From positions 28,986 through 92,985 of the forward strand of contig NZ_VDFW01000028.1 in NCBI RefSeq assembly GCF_006152065.1: a stretch of DNA of 64,000 nucleotides, written 5' to 3'. The notes beneath the pieces are model-generated. The model made no database searches. It saw only the letters and a list, made by a program, of their open reading frames with translations, and was not told where the DNA came from. The translations under genes were made by a program, and so were the position numbers. Shown here piece by piece: positions 35,224-44,563 of this stretch; position 1 is the stretch's first letter, and each line of letters begins with the position of its first letter. Origin of the DNA: Amycolatopsis alkalitolerans. Its GTDB lineage: Bacteria; Actinomycetota; Actinomycetes; Mycobacteriales; Pseudonocardiaceae.

Positions 35224-37108
35224 CTGCCCCCCAATGCGGGTGGCCGGGCACCATGAGGTATCGCTCGCGGCTCTTCTCTTTCTCGTAGGTCTCGCGGGCC
35301 GCGCGAACGGCGGGAATGGCCGCGACCTCGGGGGTGGCCATGTCCCACCAGCAGGAGGCATAGCCGGGGACGCGCTCATGCCAGTCGGTCGCGATCACGA
35401 TGCACTGTGTCGTCGTAGCCGCCCGGGCCGAGCACAACGCCGCATCCAGGTCGGCGCGGGTCTTGACCGTGACTGCTCCCGCCCCGAGCCCGCGGCACAG
35501 CGCCTCGAAGTCCACGTCCAGCGACTCACCCGAGTACCAGCCGGACTCCGTTCGAGCCCGGTAGTGGCAGCCGAACCCTTCGCTGCCGACCTGCTCCGAG
35601 ACCCGGCCCACGCTGGAGAAACCACGATTGTCGATGACCACGATGATCAGCTTCAGGCCTTCTTGGACCGCGGTGGCGATCTCGCTGTTCATCATCAGGA
35701 ACGACCCGTCCCCGACCATCACGTACACCTCGCGGGCCGGGTCGGCGAGCTTCGCCCCCACGCCGCCCGCGATCTCGTAGCCCATCACCGAGTAGCCGTA
35801 CTCGACCTGGTAGCTCAGCGGATCGCGGCACCGCCACAGCTTCAGCAGGTCGCCGGGCAGGCTTCCAGCCGAGGTCACCACCACATCCCGGGGCTCGGCC
35901 GAGGCCTCGACCGAACCGATGATCTCGCCCTGGCTGATCGGGTCCTTCCCCAGGTTGTACAGCCGTTCCACCTCGGCGTCCCACTCCCTGTTCAGCCGCT
36001 GCACCTCGTCGCGATACGCCTGCGACGTCTCGTAGCCTCCCAACTGCTGGTCCAGATCCAGCAGCACCACTCGCGCGTCGCCCACCAGCGGCACCGCCGC
36101 ATGCTTGTAGGCGTCCTGCTCGAACACGTTGACGTTCACGAACCGCACGTCCGAGTTCTGGAACGCTGTCTTCGACGCGGTCGTGAAATCCGTATACCGG
36201 GTGCCCACGCCGATCACGAGATCCGCGGATTCCGCGATCAGATTCGCCGCCCGGGTCCCCGCGACCCCAGCGCCGCCCAAACTCAACGGATGGTCATAGT
36301 TGAGCGACCCCTTACCCGCATGCGTTTCCGCGACCGGGATCCCGGTCCGCTCAGCGAAGTTGCGCAGCACGTCGAACGCCTCGCTGTACCGCACGCCGCC
36401 GCCGGCGACGATCAGCGGCCGCTTGCTGTCACGAACCCATCCCGCCGCCCGGTTGATCTGCCGCCGGTCCGCCCGCTGCCGGGAAATCGGCCACACCCGG
36501 GGCTCGAACATCTGGTCCGGGAAGTCGAACGCGTAGGTCTGGATATCCTGCGGCAGCGCCAAAAACACCGCCCCCGTATCCGCCGGCGAGACCAGCGTCC
36601 GCATCACCTCCGGCAATGTGCTGATCAACTGTTCGGGACGTGTGATCCGGTCCCAGAACCGCACCACGGACCGGAACGCATCGTTCGCGGTGACGTCTCC
36701 CGCGTGCTCGCAACCGACCTGCTGTAACACCGGATCCTGGAGCCGCTCGGAGAACGCGTCCCCCGACAGCAACAGCACCGGCAGCCGGTTCACCGTCGCC
36801 GTGGCCGCACCGGTCACCATGTTCGTCGCACCAGGTCCGATCGAGGACAGGCACGCAAAGGCCTGCCGCCGACTCTTCAGCTTCGCGAACGCCACGGCGG
36901 AATGCACCATCGCCTGCTCGTTACGTCCGAGGTAGTAGGGAAAGGACGGTCCGGCCTCCTGCAGTGCCTCGGCCACTCCCCCGATGTTGCCATGCCCGAA
37001 AATGCCCCACATACCCGCGAAAAAGCGGTCCGAAATTCCGTCGAACTCGACCCGCTGATTCATCAGGTAGCGGACGATTGCCTGACCTGTCGTTAACCGG
37101 ATACTCAA
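35216..37108 (-). CDS. iolD: 3D-(3,5/4)-trihydroxycyclohexane-1,2-dione acylhydrolase
   Basis: A 630-residue thiamine-diphosphate enzyme of full family length. The N-terminal domain has HGNIGGVAEAL and NEQAMVHSAVAFAK, which carries the catalytic glutamate region. The C-terminal ThDP site is VGDGSFLMMNSEIATA, followed by the NRGFSSVG segment. It hydrolyses the cyclic dione to 5-deoxy-glucuronate, opening the inositol ring. It is the first structural gene of the operon, 33 bases after the IclR gene. A multiply broken copy lies at 55227-56026. Confidence 0.95.
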   Translation of the reverse strand: MSIRLTTGQAIVRYLMNQRVEFDGISDRFFAGMWGIFGHGNIGGVAEALQEAGPSFPYYLGRNEQAMVHSAVAFAKLKSRRQAFACLSSIGPGATNMVTGAATATVNRLPVLLLSGDAFSERLQDPVLQQVGCEHAGDVTANDAFRSVVRFWDRITRPEQLISTLPEVMRTLVSPADTGAVFLALPQDIQTYAFDFPDQMFEPRVWPISRQRADRRQINRAAGWVRDSKRPLIVAGGGVRYSEAFDVLRNFAERTGIPVAETHAGKGSLNYDHPLSLGGAGVAGTRAANLIAESADLVIGVGTRYTDFTTASKTAFQNSDVRFVNVNVFEQDAYKHAAVPLVGDARVVLLDLDQQLGGYETSQAYRDEVQRLNREWDAEVERLYNLGKDPISQGEIIGSVEASAEPRDVVVTSAGSLPGDLLKLWRCRDPLSYQVEYGYSVMGYEIAGGVGAKLADPAREVYVMVGDGSFLMMNSEIATAVQEGLKLIIVVIDNRGFSSVGRVSEQVGSEGFGCHYRARTESGWYSGESLDVDFEALCRGLGAGAVTVKTRADLDAALCSARAATTTQCIVIATDWHERVPGYASCWWDMATPEVAAIPAVRAARETYEKEKSRERYLMVPGHPHWGADD

Positions 37109-37141
37109 CGTCCTTGTCCCTTCTCCGGAAAGGGTCTTCAG

Positions 37142-37924
37142 CTAGCCAACTGGCACTACGTGGTCCTCGCCCAACTTGATGGACAGTTCGGTGGCCACCT
37201 CGATCACCTTGTGGGCCAGCTTCTCGATTTCCGTCTCCACCATGCGAACCGAAGGTCCGTCGATCCCGATGCAACCGACCGGCGTGCCGCCGGCGCCGTT
37301 ATAGACGGGAACCGAGATACAACGGACCCCGGTGTGATTCTCTTCGTCGTCGAGCGCGTAACCACGCTCGCGGATCTCGGCAAGATGTAATGACAAAATC
37401 TCGGGGTTGGTCATCGTTCGCGCGGTGCGCCGGGGCAGTTCCGGAGGCACGGCTGCGAGCCCGAACGCCATCAGGCATTTGCCCGCAGAGGTGCAGTGCA
37501 GCGGAACTCGCCGCCCGGTGCCCGACACGACCCGCAAGGGTTGCCCGGTCTCCACGTCGTCGATCACGAGCGCGGTTGCGCCAGACGCAACCGCCGCGTG
37601 CGCGCACTCGCCGGTTTCGTCGACGAGCCGGGCCAGGAACGGATGCGCCAGATCCGTGAGGCGGCGCTGGTTCATGTTCAGCCCCGAGCTCACCTCGACC
37701 GCCGGCCCCAACCGGAACCCCCTGCGACCCCCATGGTTGGCGACCGCATATCCCCTGGTCACAAGCGTCTGCATCAACCGAGAGGCGGTGCTCTTGTGGA
37801 TCTCGAGTTCGAGGGCGACCTGCTGGATCGACAGGCCCTCCTCACGCCGGATCGGGTCCGACTCGACCTCGATCAGCAGGTCCAGAATCTTGAGCCCGCG
37901 CTCCAGTGCGCCAACGCTGGTCAT
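37142..37924 (-). CDS. IclR-family regulator heading the iol operon
   Basis: A 260-residue regulator: winged helix at about 5-70 (LSIQQVALELEIHKSTASRLMQTL) and effector domain to the end (LHCTSAGKCLMAFG, RGYALDDEENHTGVRCIS). It is nearly identical in layout to the regulator at 56062-56871 and distinct from the 23917/27362 pair. I chose the ATG at 37924, which aligns with that paralogue. A TATGCT box ends six bases before this ATG, so the transcript may be leaderless. It probably autoregulates and controls iolD-onward. Confidence 0.9.
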   Translation of the reverse strand: MTSVGALERGLKILDLLIEVESDPIRREEGLSIQQVALELEIHKSTASRLMQTLVTRGYAVANHGGRRGFRLGPAVEVSSGLNMNQRRLTDLAHPFLARLVDETGECAHAAVASGATALVIDDVETGQPLRVVSGTGRRVPLHCTSAGKCLMAFGLAAVPPELPRRTARTMTNPEILSLHLAEIRERGYALDDEENHTGVRCISVPVYNGAGGTPVGCIGIDGPSVRMVETEIEKLAHKVIEVATELSIKLGEDHVVPVG

Positions 37925-37931
37925 CTGCGAA

Positions 37932-37977
37932 GCATAGAGCGCAACCAAGAGCAAAACAATGGCGCGTTATGCGCAAC
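37932..37977 (-). promoter_or_regulatory. promoter/operator region of the iol IclR gene
   Basis: On the minus strand the region contains GTTATGCGCAAC-type sequence (37966-37977, plus orientation) and the 14-mer GTTGCGCTCTATGC (37932-37945, read on minus). The same 14-mer and GTTATGTGCAAC occur before the paralogous IclR gene at 56881-56894 and 56943-56954, while neighbouring bases differ. TATGCT at its 3' end could be the -10 element and the 12-mer an IclR operator. Confidence 0.55.
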
Positions 37978-38097
37978 TAGCGAGACCGTCTTGCTGGCTG
38001 CAACGTCTTGACCGGTACCGCCTTACCTGGCGCACCGAGTCGACCTGGGCGCACCCGGCGCCAGCCCGCACTTGCGAGGTCGCGATCTTGCGGCTAA

Positions 38098-38114
38098 CAA
38101 TGTAGCTAACATTG
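38098..38114. promoter_or_regulatory. 6-5-6 inverted repeat, candidate operator
   Basis: CAATGT AGCTA ACATTG is a perfect inverted repeat with a five-base centre, overlapping a direct repeat of GCTAACA. It lies in the 380-base intergenic region between the divergent IclR and GNAT genes and may bind a regulator of either. Confidence 0.4.
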
Positions 38115-38302
38115 GCGCTTATTTTCACTTCACCCACACTAGCTAACCCGGTTTGATCACGATCTGTTCACCACACTGCGTTATCGGAGCAGCGCGACTT
38201 AAGGTAACGGTCCGCCCAGTGGCTACGCCATAAAGGTGAACACCTGCGGCTGCACGTGCAAGTGCACGATCGAGCAGGTGAGCGAGGTTGGAAGGAGGCA
38301 TC

Positions 38303-38962
38303 GTGCGCCGGGACCTTCCCGCCAACCCCTTGGCCATCCAGTTGACGGCCGTGCATGAGCGGCTGTGGTGGCAGCTCGAACGTGCCGATGAACAGCCAGA
38401 ACGGTGGGACGTCTCGGCGAATATCTGGGGACTGGAGGATACGGATCGCGAGGCGCGGCATGTGGGCGACATTTCACTGGCACTCGCCGACCTCACCATG
38501 GAACGCACTCTGATCGATGCGTCCGTGCTCGGCGACTGGGCCACGGAATTCATCGACGCGCTCGTCGCCGACCCCACCCGCGGCACACTGCATCCCGATC
38601 TGGAACGCCAGGTCAACCCAGGTCCTCCACACCTGGTGGTTGTCCGCCGAATCAGCATCACCCGCCCGTGGCGGGGGTACGGACTCGGCGCCGCGTTGAC
38701 CGCGAGCGCACTGCTGCTCTTCGCGCGTTATGCCCGGCTCGCGGCGTGCCACGTCTCGCCCGAGAATTTCGCCGGTACCGGCCATGACCCCGTTTCCGCG
38801 GATCTGGCCAGCGTCCGTATCGGCGGCATGCTGGAAAGCATGGGATTCCACCACTGGAATGGCGCTTACGTCCTGGATCTGCGAAATCCATCACTACTGG
38901 AAACTCGAAGGCGCGTGATTACCCAGTGGTGGCCGGATGACGAACAGACGGGACCGGTCTGA
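38303..38962 (+). CDS. GNAT-family N-acetyltransferase-like protein
   Basis: A 219-residue paralogue of the acetyltransferase-like genes at 20255 and 22503. Motif A is WRGYGLGAALTAS near residue 130, with PPHLVVVRRISI before it. The GTG at 38303 has AAGGAGG six bases upstream and aligns with paralogue starts (DLPANPLAIQL). It is convergent with an AraC-like gene two bases away. Substrate unknown. Confidence 0.75.
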   Translation: MRRDLPANPLAIQLTAVHERLWWQLERADEQPERWDVSANIWGLEDTDREARHVGDISLALADLTMERTLIDASVLGDWATEFIDALVADPTRGTLHPDLERQVNPGPPHLVVVRRISITRPWRGYGLGAALTASALLLFARYARLAACHVSPENFAGTGHDPVSADLASVRIGGMLESMGFHHWNGAYVLDLRNPSLLETRRRVITQWWPDDEQTGPV

Positions 38963-38964
38963 TG

Positions 38965-39969
38965 TCATTCCGGTCGTCGTCGCAGCGTCTCATCAGGCCA
39001 TTCGCCGAAGCGGTGGCAATACTGCCAGTAGAAATACGGGCCACGGCGGAAGGCCCAGCGCCGCGCGACGCTCGAAACGACGCCAGAACCGGGTTCAACG
39101 TTCAGCAAATCCAGGTGGACGCAGTTGAGCCGGATCTGCAGCCGGAACTTCCGGATAGAGACACGAAACAACCACCGGAAGGCGCGGGCCAGCTCGCGGC
39201 GGGACGAAAGCGCCGCCAGCCGCGTGAAGAACGCGAGCGAACCCTTCTGCAGCGGATAGGTTCGGATCCACGCGGCCACGAACTCGGCGCCCGCCAGAGC
39301 GCGGGCGGGCACGTTGACGGTGTAGGCGAGCTCGCGGCGAAGAACACGATCGTCGTAGTCGTGCCCCGGGTATCTGAGCAACCGTTCGATGAAGGCTTCC
39401 TCGGCGGCCCGCCAGAAGCCCTGCGGCCACCTTTGCTCCTCGTCCTCAAGCCACGCCAGGAAGCGCTCGAGGCTCTGCGACCACGCCTCCAGCTCCGATG
39501 CCGGCATCGTGGTGCCCTCGACCAGCCGGAACCAGATGGGGCTCGCGGGAAGGACGCCCGTCAGGCGGGCACACTTCTGATGGAGCATGTCCCGGTCGAT
39601 CCTGATCAAGCGGAGTGCCGTCCCAGACTCGACACGCAACACGAAGGGCTGATCAGGCGCGATCATCACAAGCCGTCCCGCGTCCAGCACGATGCGCTCG
39701 CGGCCACACTTGACCGAGCAGATGCCCGTGAGCACCTTGAGCATCAGGTAATCCCTCCGCAGCCACCGCCCATCAATCCTCAGTGGACGGTCGGCCCTGA
39801 GAATCACCGACGTCACGCCGCGCGAGTGAACCACTCGAAGCCGCAGGCTCGGCGATCCAGCACGGTGCGTGGTGCGCAACCGATGCTTACCGAGGATGAG
39901 CCTCAGCAAGATCACCGCCAGCGCGGGGCTCCTGGTGGTCGGCCGGTAAAACCTTCTACCGTAACGCAT
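38965..39969 (-). CDS. divergent AraC-family regulator
   Basis: A 334-residue protein. The N-terminal part is a beta-rich sensor-like region (IDGRWLRRDYLMLKVLTG, LVMIAPDQPF). The C-terminal 100 residues correspond to an AraC double HTH, of which the second (VARRWAFRRGPYFYWQYCHRFG) is clear and the first is weak. It is the paralogue of the frameshifted gene at 40788-41802. I chose the ATG at 39969. It is convergent with the acetyltransferase-like gene. Confidence 0.65.
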   Translation of the reverse strand: MRYGRRFYRPTTRSPALAVILLRLILGKHRLRTTHRAGSPSLRLRVVHSRGVTSVILRADRPLRIDGRWLRRDYLMLKVLTGICSVKCGRERIVLDAGRLVMIAPDQPFVLRVESGTALRLIRIDRDMLHQKCARLTGVLPASPIWFRLVEGTTMPASELEAWSQSLERFLAWLEDEEQRWPQGFWRAAEEAFIERLLRYPGHDYDDRVLRRELAYTVNVPARALAGAEFVAAWIRTYPLQKGSLAFFTRLAALSSRRELARAFRWLFRVSIRKFRLQIRLNCVHLDLLNVEPGSGVVSSVARRWAFRRGPYFYWQYCHRFGEWPDETLRRRPE

Positions 39970-40161
39970 CTTTACTCCATCAGATTCGCCGCTGCTCTGT
40001 TGGCATCGGCTCCCTTCCGGACGTGCCGCACGACCGCTCAATCACGGGCGGTAATCGCACGAGGCCAAACGAGCCTCATGCTAAGCCAATCTGGTCAACA
40101 TCGGAATGCACATTCTGCTCAATGAACTGTGCTTACAGTCACGCCTGGCTCAGGAGCAGCC

Positions 40162-40791
40162 GTGTGTGATGATCTTCCGGCCGATCCGCTGTCGATCCAA
40201 TTAAGGATCTCGCGCGAGGGTTTGTGGTGGCAGATCGACGGTGATCCCGAGCAGCCGGAACGCTGGGCCGTCACGGCAGTCGCGGAGACTGCTGCGCACG
40301 AGGCCCGGCACGTCGCCGACATCTCGCTGGCGATAGCGGCTGTCAGAGCCGACCACGACTTGTTCGACGCCACCGTGCTCGGCGGCTGGGCCTTGGACTT
40401 CCTCGCGGACGCGGTCGCCGATCCCCGCGACGGCACGCTGGTGCAGGAACTCGAGGAACGCATCAGCCCCGGCCCTCCACACCTGATCGTACTGCGCCGC
40501 ATCGCCATCATCGAGTCGTGGCGCGGGCATGGACTCGGCGCCGCGTTGCTGGCCGGCGCCCTGTGCGTCTTCGCGCGCTACACACGGTTCGCGGCATCTC
40601 ACGTGTCGCCGACCGCTTTCCGTGCTCCTGGTCAGGATGACCTGTCCGCGGAGTTAGCCGGCCTGCGCGTAGGCCGGATGCTCGAGACCATCGGTTTCCG
40701 GCGCTGGCGCGACGTGCACATTCTCGATCTCCGGAACCCGTCGCTACTCGACGTCCGGAACCGCTTGCTCGACCAGTGGCGAAACCGCTAG
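40162..40791 (+). CDS. GNAT-family N-acetyltransferase-like protein
   Basis: A 209-residue fourth member of the local acetyltransferase-like family. Motif A is WRGHGLGAALLAG near residue 122, with PPHLIVLRRIAI before it. The GTG at 40162 has AGGAG six bases upstream and aligns with paralogues (DLPADPLSIQL). Its stop overlaps the stop of the convergent AraC-like gene by four bases, repeating the arrangement at 38303-39969. Confidence 0.75.
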   Translation: MCDDLPADPLSIQLRISREGLWWQIDGDPEQPERWAVTAVAETAAHEARHVADISLAIAAVRADHDLFDATVLGGWALDFLADAVADPRDGTLVQELEERISPGPPHLIVLRRIAIIESWRGHGLGAALLAGALCVFARYTRFAASHVSPTAFRAPGQDDLSAELAGLRVGRMLETIGFRRWRDVHILDLRNPSLLDVRNRLLDQWRNR

Positions 40792-41802
40792 TGATGGCGG
40801 GCGTATCGCCGCGTCTCGCCGGGCCACTCCCCGAACCGGCTTTGGTACCAACGGTGGAAGCGGGCCGTGGGCGGAAGCGCCCAGCGCCGCGCGATGTCGG
40901 CGATCGAGGCCCGCTCGAGACCCGGGTCCCGGAGATCCTTGTGGACGCAATCCAAGCGCACGCACCGCCGGTACTGCGCAGGCGTTATCCCCCACTGCCA
41001 CCAGAACGCATCCCTGAGTTCACGTGCGGACAAATTCACCGTTTGGGCGTAGCGAGCCAACGAGATCGTGCGCCGCGGCTCGGCTCGGATCTCGACCCCG
41101 ACGAATTCCGCGCATTCCAGCGCTCGCGACGAAACCTCCGGTAAGAGTGACGGTGCGCCAGAGCGGATCCGGTGGTGGAACTCATGCGGCAAGTGCCCGA
41201 CCAAACCCGCTGACGAACAGCGTCTCGGCGTAATGGAGAAAGCGCAGGTCAAACGGTTGTCGCCCGTTCTCCAACCGGTCGAGCAGCATCCCCGTCTCTG
41301 CCGACCAGGCACCCCAGGAGCCGCTGTCCCCGGAGGCCACCGTGTCGAAGCGGATCGGGCGCGTCGGCAGGAATCCCGTGAGCGCAGCGAAAACACGCCA
41401 CACCAGTCGTTCCCGGATGCTGATGATCCGCACCATCCCCTGACCTCGAATGCTCGCCACAAGCGTCTGCCCGGGTGAACTGATCAGGATGTCGCCGGGT
41501 GCCAGCACTACCCGCTCCCCGTCCCACTCGACTGCGCACTCTTCGTCGAAAGCCTGGACCACCAGGTAGTTGTGCTGCAGCCGGGGCGATACGAGATCCA
41601 CATCGCCGCGTGCGGCAATGTGGGCTGAGGCGATAGCGAGGCACTCCACGCCGGATACCCGCATACGGAACAGGTCCGGATGACCCACGACGCGCAATTC
41701 GAGCCCGTCGAAGACCTCCGCCACAGCGGTTCGCGCTACCAGCGGGTTGGTGGTGGACAGCTGGGTGAATTGACGAGGATCCTGCACGTCCTGCCTCAGC
41801 AA
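40788..41802 (-). pseudogene. AraC-family regulator interrupted by a frameshift
   Basis: The N-terminal 200 residues are read from 41802 (sensor region with VVLAPGDILISSPGQ, ending HYAETLFVSGFGR). The remainder is in another frame from about 41215 (GLVGHLPHEFHHRI to the end), containing the AraC HTH pair (LARYAQTVNLSARELRDAF, IADIARRWALPPTARFHRWY). One base gained or lost near 41190-41240 separates the two. Together they would make a protein like that of 38965-39969. It is a pseudogene or a sequencing error. Confidence 0.7.
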
Positions 41803-42324
41803 TCAGCGGCCAATTGGGTAAAACACTTATTTCATTTCTCACGGTACTCCACCGTCGCAACACCCGTCAGACTCCATTCGGGTCACGCGGCGCAGAGCAA
41901 GGTCTCGATCGGCGCATCACCGAACTCCGCACCGTAATCGGCGGTCAGCTCGGAAAGGTCCATAAATCCACAGTAGGAAGCGACATCGGCCACCGTCGTC
42001 GCGGTAGCCCGGTTCTACTGTCAGGCAACCTGGTCTCGTCCACCCGCTCTTCCCGTAACCGACATCGCGAGCATCAGACGCACCGACAGTCGCCCCGACG
42101 CGACTGACCGCGCTCATGTTACGCCGAACCGGATGATTGACAAAGTTGTCTTGCCTACTGAAACGTAGGTCGGTGCACTCCAGGTAGCACGTCCGACTGG
42201 CGTCCGCATCAACACGCCTGGCGACGCCACTTCCAAGTTTTTTCGTGGCCATACGGGCACTTTCGCTCGCCGGTAGCGATTTAAGAGTGTCAGGAACGGC
42301 AACGACGACCTCAGGAGAACGATC
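41803..42324. other. 522-base intergenic region with no recognised gene
   Basis: The open frames here are not protein-like. It must hold the promoter of the small-ORF/ECF sigma unit that starts at 42325; an AGGAG ribosome site ends eight bases before that ATG. I see no repeat or hairpin that I can interpret. Confidence 0.45.
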
Positions 42325-42570
42325 ATGGGTGTCCACGGGACAGACGGTGGTGTGGCACGACGGCGGGCCGGCGCACGGCCGGCGCGACTGGCCAGAGTGT
42401 TCGCGGACGTACTCGGGCACAGCGTCGGTGCCCGCCACCGCAGCCTTGCGATGCAACGTCTCGCCGCTATTGTGAGCACCAGAGGCGGCAGCGCGCACGT
42501 TGAGGCTCGCGAACCGGGCGGAGCCTCTTGGTCGATGACCATCGTGGCAGCCCGGTGTCCTCACGAGTGA
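42325..42570 (+). CDS. small basic protein coupled to the ECF sigma factor gene
   Basis: An 81-residue protein of unknown function, rich in Arg and Ala. It is supported by AGGAG eight bases before the ATG and by a GTGA overlap of its stop with the GTG start of the sigma factor gene at 42567. No domain is recognised. Confidence 0.5.
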   Translation: MGVHGTDGGVARRRAGARPARLARVFADVLGHSVGARHRSLAMQRLAAIVSTRGGSAHVEAREPGGASWSMTIVAARCPHE

Positions 42571-43118
42571 CGCCCAACGGTCCGGCTGGGAAAAGTGATG
42601 AGAACGCGCTCACCAGCTTCCTGCAGTCTCGATGGGAGGAGCTATATCAGGTCATTCTGCGCCGGACCGGCGACTATCACACCGCCGAGGATGTCAGGCA
42701 GAAGACCGCTCTAGGTTTCACAATGAGGTGGCGCACGCGCGGACCAATGGAGAAGAACGACCGGGCACCGATGTTGTATCGAATCGCCCTCAACAAGATA
42801 GCCGAGGAGTGCAGGAACAACGCCCGGTGGACCGACATCGTGGCAATGCAGAATCAGCTCGCGCCGCACTGCGATCTTGGCGCGGAAGAGGATGTGCTCG
42901 CCGTCCTCGACCGCATCGAGCTCGCTGGGGCGCTATCCGGCCTGACGCTACCGCAACGGCACGCCATCGTGTTGACCTGCATCGATGGTTTCGATCAGCA
43001 AACAGCTGCCGACTTGATGGGAATCAGCAAGTCCACATTTCGCAAACACCGCGACGCGGCCAAGGCGAAGTTGTCCCGCTACTTCACCAACCGTGAGTCG
43101 GGGGAGGAGCCCCGTTGA
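42567..43118 (+). CDS. ECF-type RNA polymerase sigma factor
   Basis: A 183-residue sigma-70 family protein. Region 2 covers about residues 15-75 (YQVILRRTGDYHTAEDVRQ) and region 4 about 115-170 (LTLPQRHAIVLTCIDGFDQQTAADLMGISKSTFRKH). Region 3 is absent, as in ECF factors. It starts at GTG 42567 inside the stop of the upstream small gene, and its own stop overlaps the TTG start of the next gene, so three proteins are translationally coupled. No conventional anti-sigma factor is adjacent. Confidence 0.85.
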   Translation: MTPNGPAGKSDENALTSFLQSRWEELYQVILRRTGDYHTAEDVRQKTALGFTMRWRTRGPMEKNDRAPMLYRIALNKIAEECRNNARWTDIVAMQNQLAPHCDLGAEEDVLAVLDRIELAGALSGLTLPQRHAIVLTCIDGFDQQTAADLMGISKSTFRKHRDAAKAKLSRYFTNRESGEEPR

Positions 43119-44425
43119 CCGAGCACCGTGCCGATAAGGCCCCGAACGAGTTCGACCTGGCCGCGATTGACCGGACCATCGCGGAGATGGACCCCGCCCA
43201 GTACGCCGCCGAAGTCGCCGCCGTCGACGCCATCGCAGTCGCTTACGCTGCTGACCGTCTCGGGGCCGAGTATCTGGACCAGGGCGATCTGGCCACCGCC
43301 CGGCATTGGTACAGCCTTGCCGCTGAGCACGACCCGTGCGGCGCGGGCATTGGACTTGCCGAGGTCGAGTGCGCGCTCGAACAGCAAGCCCAAACCGCCG
43401 AGACCACCGAAGCTTGCCCAGTTCGTGTTGAGTCGCCGCTGCGTCATTGTGAGCCTCTTCGTTCGAGTGACGTGGACGAAATCCACGATAGGGTTAGCAG
43501 GTTTTTGTGCCCACACTCTCTGGAGATCGTCAAGAGAGAAAATAAATTGAATGCTCAACTCAACCCGAAACGGCTACATAACATATCGTTGCTCTACGTC
43601 TCATACGGTTGCGAAGTCTCGGTTTCTCCGGGCGAAGTGCGTGATTTCTTCACTATCCAGATTCCGCTCTCCGGGAATATTTCAGTGACGCAGGGCGCGT
43701 CAACTTTTGATGGCACAATTGGGCGCGCGGCAGTGACCTCCCCGTCCGAACCGATAAACATGCGTCTATCGCCGAACAGCAGAATACTGATGTGCCGACT
43801 AGACCGAACCGCCCTGGAGGCGCAATTGAACGAGCTACTGAACACCAGGCTGTCCGAACCGTTGAGGTTCGATCTCGGCATGGACTTGACCCATGAAATG
43901 GGCAACAGCTGGTGCGACATGCTGATGGGCCTCACTCGGTTTGTAGATGAGCCCCGCAGGACCACCATTCCCCCGCAGTTCATCGCCGGGATGGAACAAT
44001 CGTTGATGACCGGCCTTTTTATAGCACAGCCCAGCAATTACAGCAATTTGCTCCGTGAGACGTTGTCAACGGAACTCAGTCCGCCGGCACGGCGTGCGCT
44101 TGACCTCATCGCATCACATCCTGAGGCGCCACACACCGCGCAAAGCCTTGCTCGTGACGTCGGCGTGAGCGTACGTTCATTACAACAGGCGTTCCGGCGG
44201 CAAATGGGTTGTTCGCCCACCGAATACCTCCGGAAAGTCAGATTGCAGCGCGCCCACGACGAGTTGCGGGCCCGAAGCCCAGAACTCATTTCGGTGAACG
44301 ATGTCGCGAAACGATGGGGATTCCGCGCTCCGCGATACTTCTCCGCGGTGTACCGTGACCGGTTCGGCGAGTCCCCTTCTGAGACATTGAAACGTGACGC
44401 ACCTGAGGTTGCTCCGCTGCCGTAA
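43115..44425 (+). CDS. AraC-family regulator with N-terminal TPR/Sel1-like extension
   Basis: A 436-residue fusion. Residues 1-95 are acidic and helical with one TPR-like repeat (EYLDQGDLATARHWYSLAAEHDP). Residues about 115-320 are the AraC-binding-like sensor domain (FLCPHSLEIVK, YVSYGCEVSVSPGE, RTALEAQLNELL), and the C-terminus is the double HTH (AQSLARDVGVSVRSLQQAF, APRYFSAVYRDRFGES). The TTG start at 43115 overlaps the sigma factor stop (TTGA), with GGGGAGG upstream. The N-terminal part resembles small helical proteins often found after ECF sigma genes, so a sigma-partner module may have fused to a regulator. Confidence 0.8.
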   Translation: MTEHRADKAPNEFDLAAIDRTIAEMDPAQYAAEVAAVDAIAVAYAADRLGAEYLDQGDLATARHWYSLAAEHDPCGAGIGLAEVECALEQQAQTAETTEACPVRVESPLRHCEPLRSSDVDEIHDRVSRFLCPHSLEIVKRENKLNAQLNPKRLHNISLLYVSYGCEVSVSPGEVRDFFTIQIPLSGNISVTQGASTFDGTIGRAAVTSPSEPINMRLSPNSRILMCRLDRTALEAQLNELLNTRLSEPLRFDLGMDLTHEMGNSWCDMLMGLTRFVDEPRRTTIPPQFIAGMEQSLMTGLFIAQPSNYSNLLRETLSTELSPPARRALDLIASHPEAPHTAQSLARDVGVSVRSLQQAFRRQMGCSPTEYLRKVRLQRAHDELRARSPELISVNDVAKRWGFRAPRYFSAVYRDRFGESPSETLKRDAPEVAPLP

Positions 44426-44563
44426 TCGCCAGGCGCAAGCTGAATGCGGTCGCCGTCCCCTTTGGCCCAAGACCGCACTCGGCACCACGCGGTGGCGCTG
44501 GAGCCGGATCGGCCACGACGTGGTGTGGAGCACGACACCCCGACGTCAACGTCCCAGGAAGAT

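Noticed and set aside
40788..41802. Programmed frameshifting in the AraC-like gene
   Set aside because: No slippery heptamer or downstream structure is evident, and the paralogue at 38965 is in one frame.
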